DNA from: Viscum album
Taxonomy: Eukaryota > Streptophyta > Magnoliopsida > Santalales > Viscaceae
Direction: 5' to 3'
DNA: 64,000 nucleotides
Assembly (NCBI GenBank): GCA_963277665.1
Contig: OY728153.1
Location: forward strand, 270,356,250-270,420,249
The notes beneath the pieces were generated by a model, which saw nothing but the letters and a program-made list of their open reading frames with translations, was not told the DNA's origin and did no database searches. Both the position numbers and the translations under genes were made by a program. This document shows, piece by piece, positions 63,936 through 64,000 of this stretch (position 1 is the stretch's first letter; every line of letters starts with the position of its first letter).

Positions 63936-64000
63936 GGAAGTACATACCGGACCCTTCACAAGTACTCTCTTCTGAGGTGGTATAGTTGTAGGATGATATT
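63936..64000 (+). pseudogene. Start of the chromodomain tail (element F, cut by window end)
   Basis: LRKYIPDPSQVLSSEVV is followed by two stops and DDI. In element B the same place continues into a chromodomain remnant (27,715-27,992), so F very likely carries one too, beyond position 64,000. Confidence 0.6.

Larger units (their letters stand above)
56519..64000 (+). mobile_element. Element F: Tekay/Del-like Ty3/gypsy chromovirus (3' end outside window)
   Basis: Plus-strand element with 5' LTR, tRNA-iMet primer site, leader, then gag, protease, reverse transcriptase, RNase H, integrase and the first residues of a chromodomain. The domain order puts integrase last, the Ty3/gypsy arrangement. 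Integrase C-terminal text (VHDVFHVSLLRKYIPDPSQV) is typical of the Tekay/Del chromoviruses. Same family as element B. It is inactive: at least three frame changes, about ten in-frame stops and a replaced catalytic residue. It is nevertheless the best preserved element here, so it may be the youngest. The 5 bp before the LTR are CTTTC; the matching duplication would lie beyond the window. Confidence 0.9.

Noticed and set aside
1..64000. CRISPR array, bacterial operons or organelle genes
   Set aside because: No short spaced repeats, ribosome binding sites or organelle genes are visible; every recognisable protein is of retrotransposon origin.

Overview
This window looks like a piece of plant nuclear heterochromatin. 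It is very AT-rich, holds no recognisable host gene, rRNA gene or intact open reading frame, and consists almost entirely of nested long-terminal-repeat (LTR) retrotransposons in different states of decay. Three elements carry features of plant Ty3/gypsy elements: an initiator-methionine tRNA primer site and gag, protease, reverse transcriptase, RNase H and integrase proteins resembling the Tekay/Del chromoviruses. The species cannot be named from the sequence. The many old, still alignable elements suggest a large genome that removes repeats slowly.

Layout. 1-12,123: two direct copies of a unit of about 5.1 kb. The left copy is interrupted by a 1,987-bp solo LTR (2,830-4,816) with a perfect 5-bp target duplication, and the right copy still shows the unoccupied site. 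12,124-21,656: a very old LTR element (here C) with two LTRs of almost equal size (3,142 and 3,140 bp) and a 3.25-kb interior. 21,657-25,233: an old direct repeat, cut by the next element. 25,234-32,696: element B, minus strand, a chromovirus with 2.46-kb LTRs. Its interior keeps gag, protease and a chromodomain remnant but has lost reverse transcriptase, RNase H and the integrase core. 33,670-44,327: element A, minus strand, with very large LTRs (about 4.0 kb each), a good primer site and polypurine tract, and gag as its only protein, so it is a non-autonomous TR-GAG-like element. A candidate tRNA-derived SINE lies in it. 44,951-52,181: old element D, whose left LTR carries an insertion of about 1.1 kb. 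52,182-56,518: decayed repeat sequence with a 20-bp minisatellite. 56,519 to the window end: element F, plus strand, the best preserved copy of the B family, with 5' LTR, primer site, gag, protease, reverse transcriptase, RNase H, integrase and the start of a chromodomain. Its 3' LTR is outside the window.

How the parts relate. A, B and F share one architecture: about 1.3-1.4 kb of U3, a TATA box, a long R/U5, the tRNA-iMet site, then a conserved leader of about 160 nt before gag. A lacks pol and B has lost most of it, so both would have needed enzymes from relatives. F is of the type that could have supplied them but is itself dead: it has stop codons, frameshifts and a replaced catalytic aspartate. 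Most stops whose original codon can be inferred fit C-to-T or G-to-A change, the expected trace of cytosine methylation. Judged by eye from LTR divergence, the order from old to young is C and D, then B, then A. F cannot be dated because only one LTR is visible.
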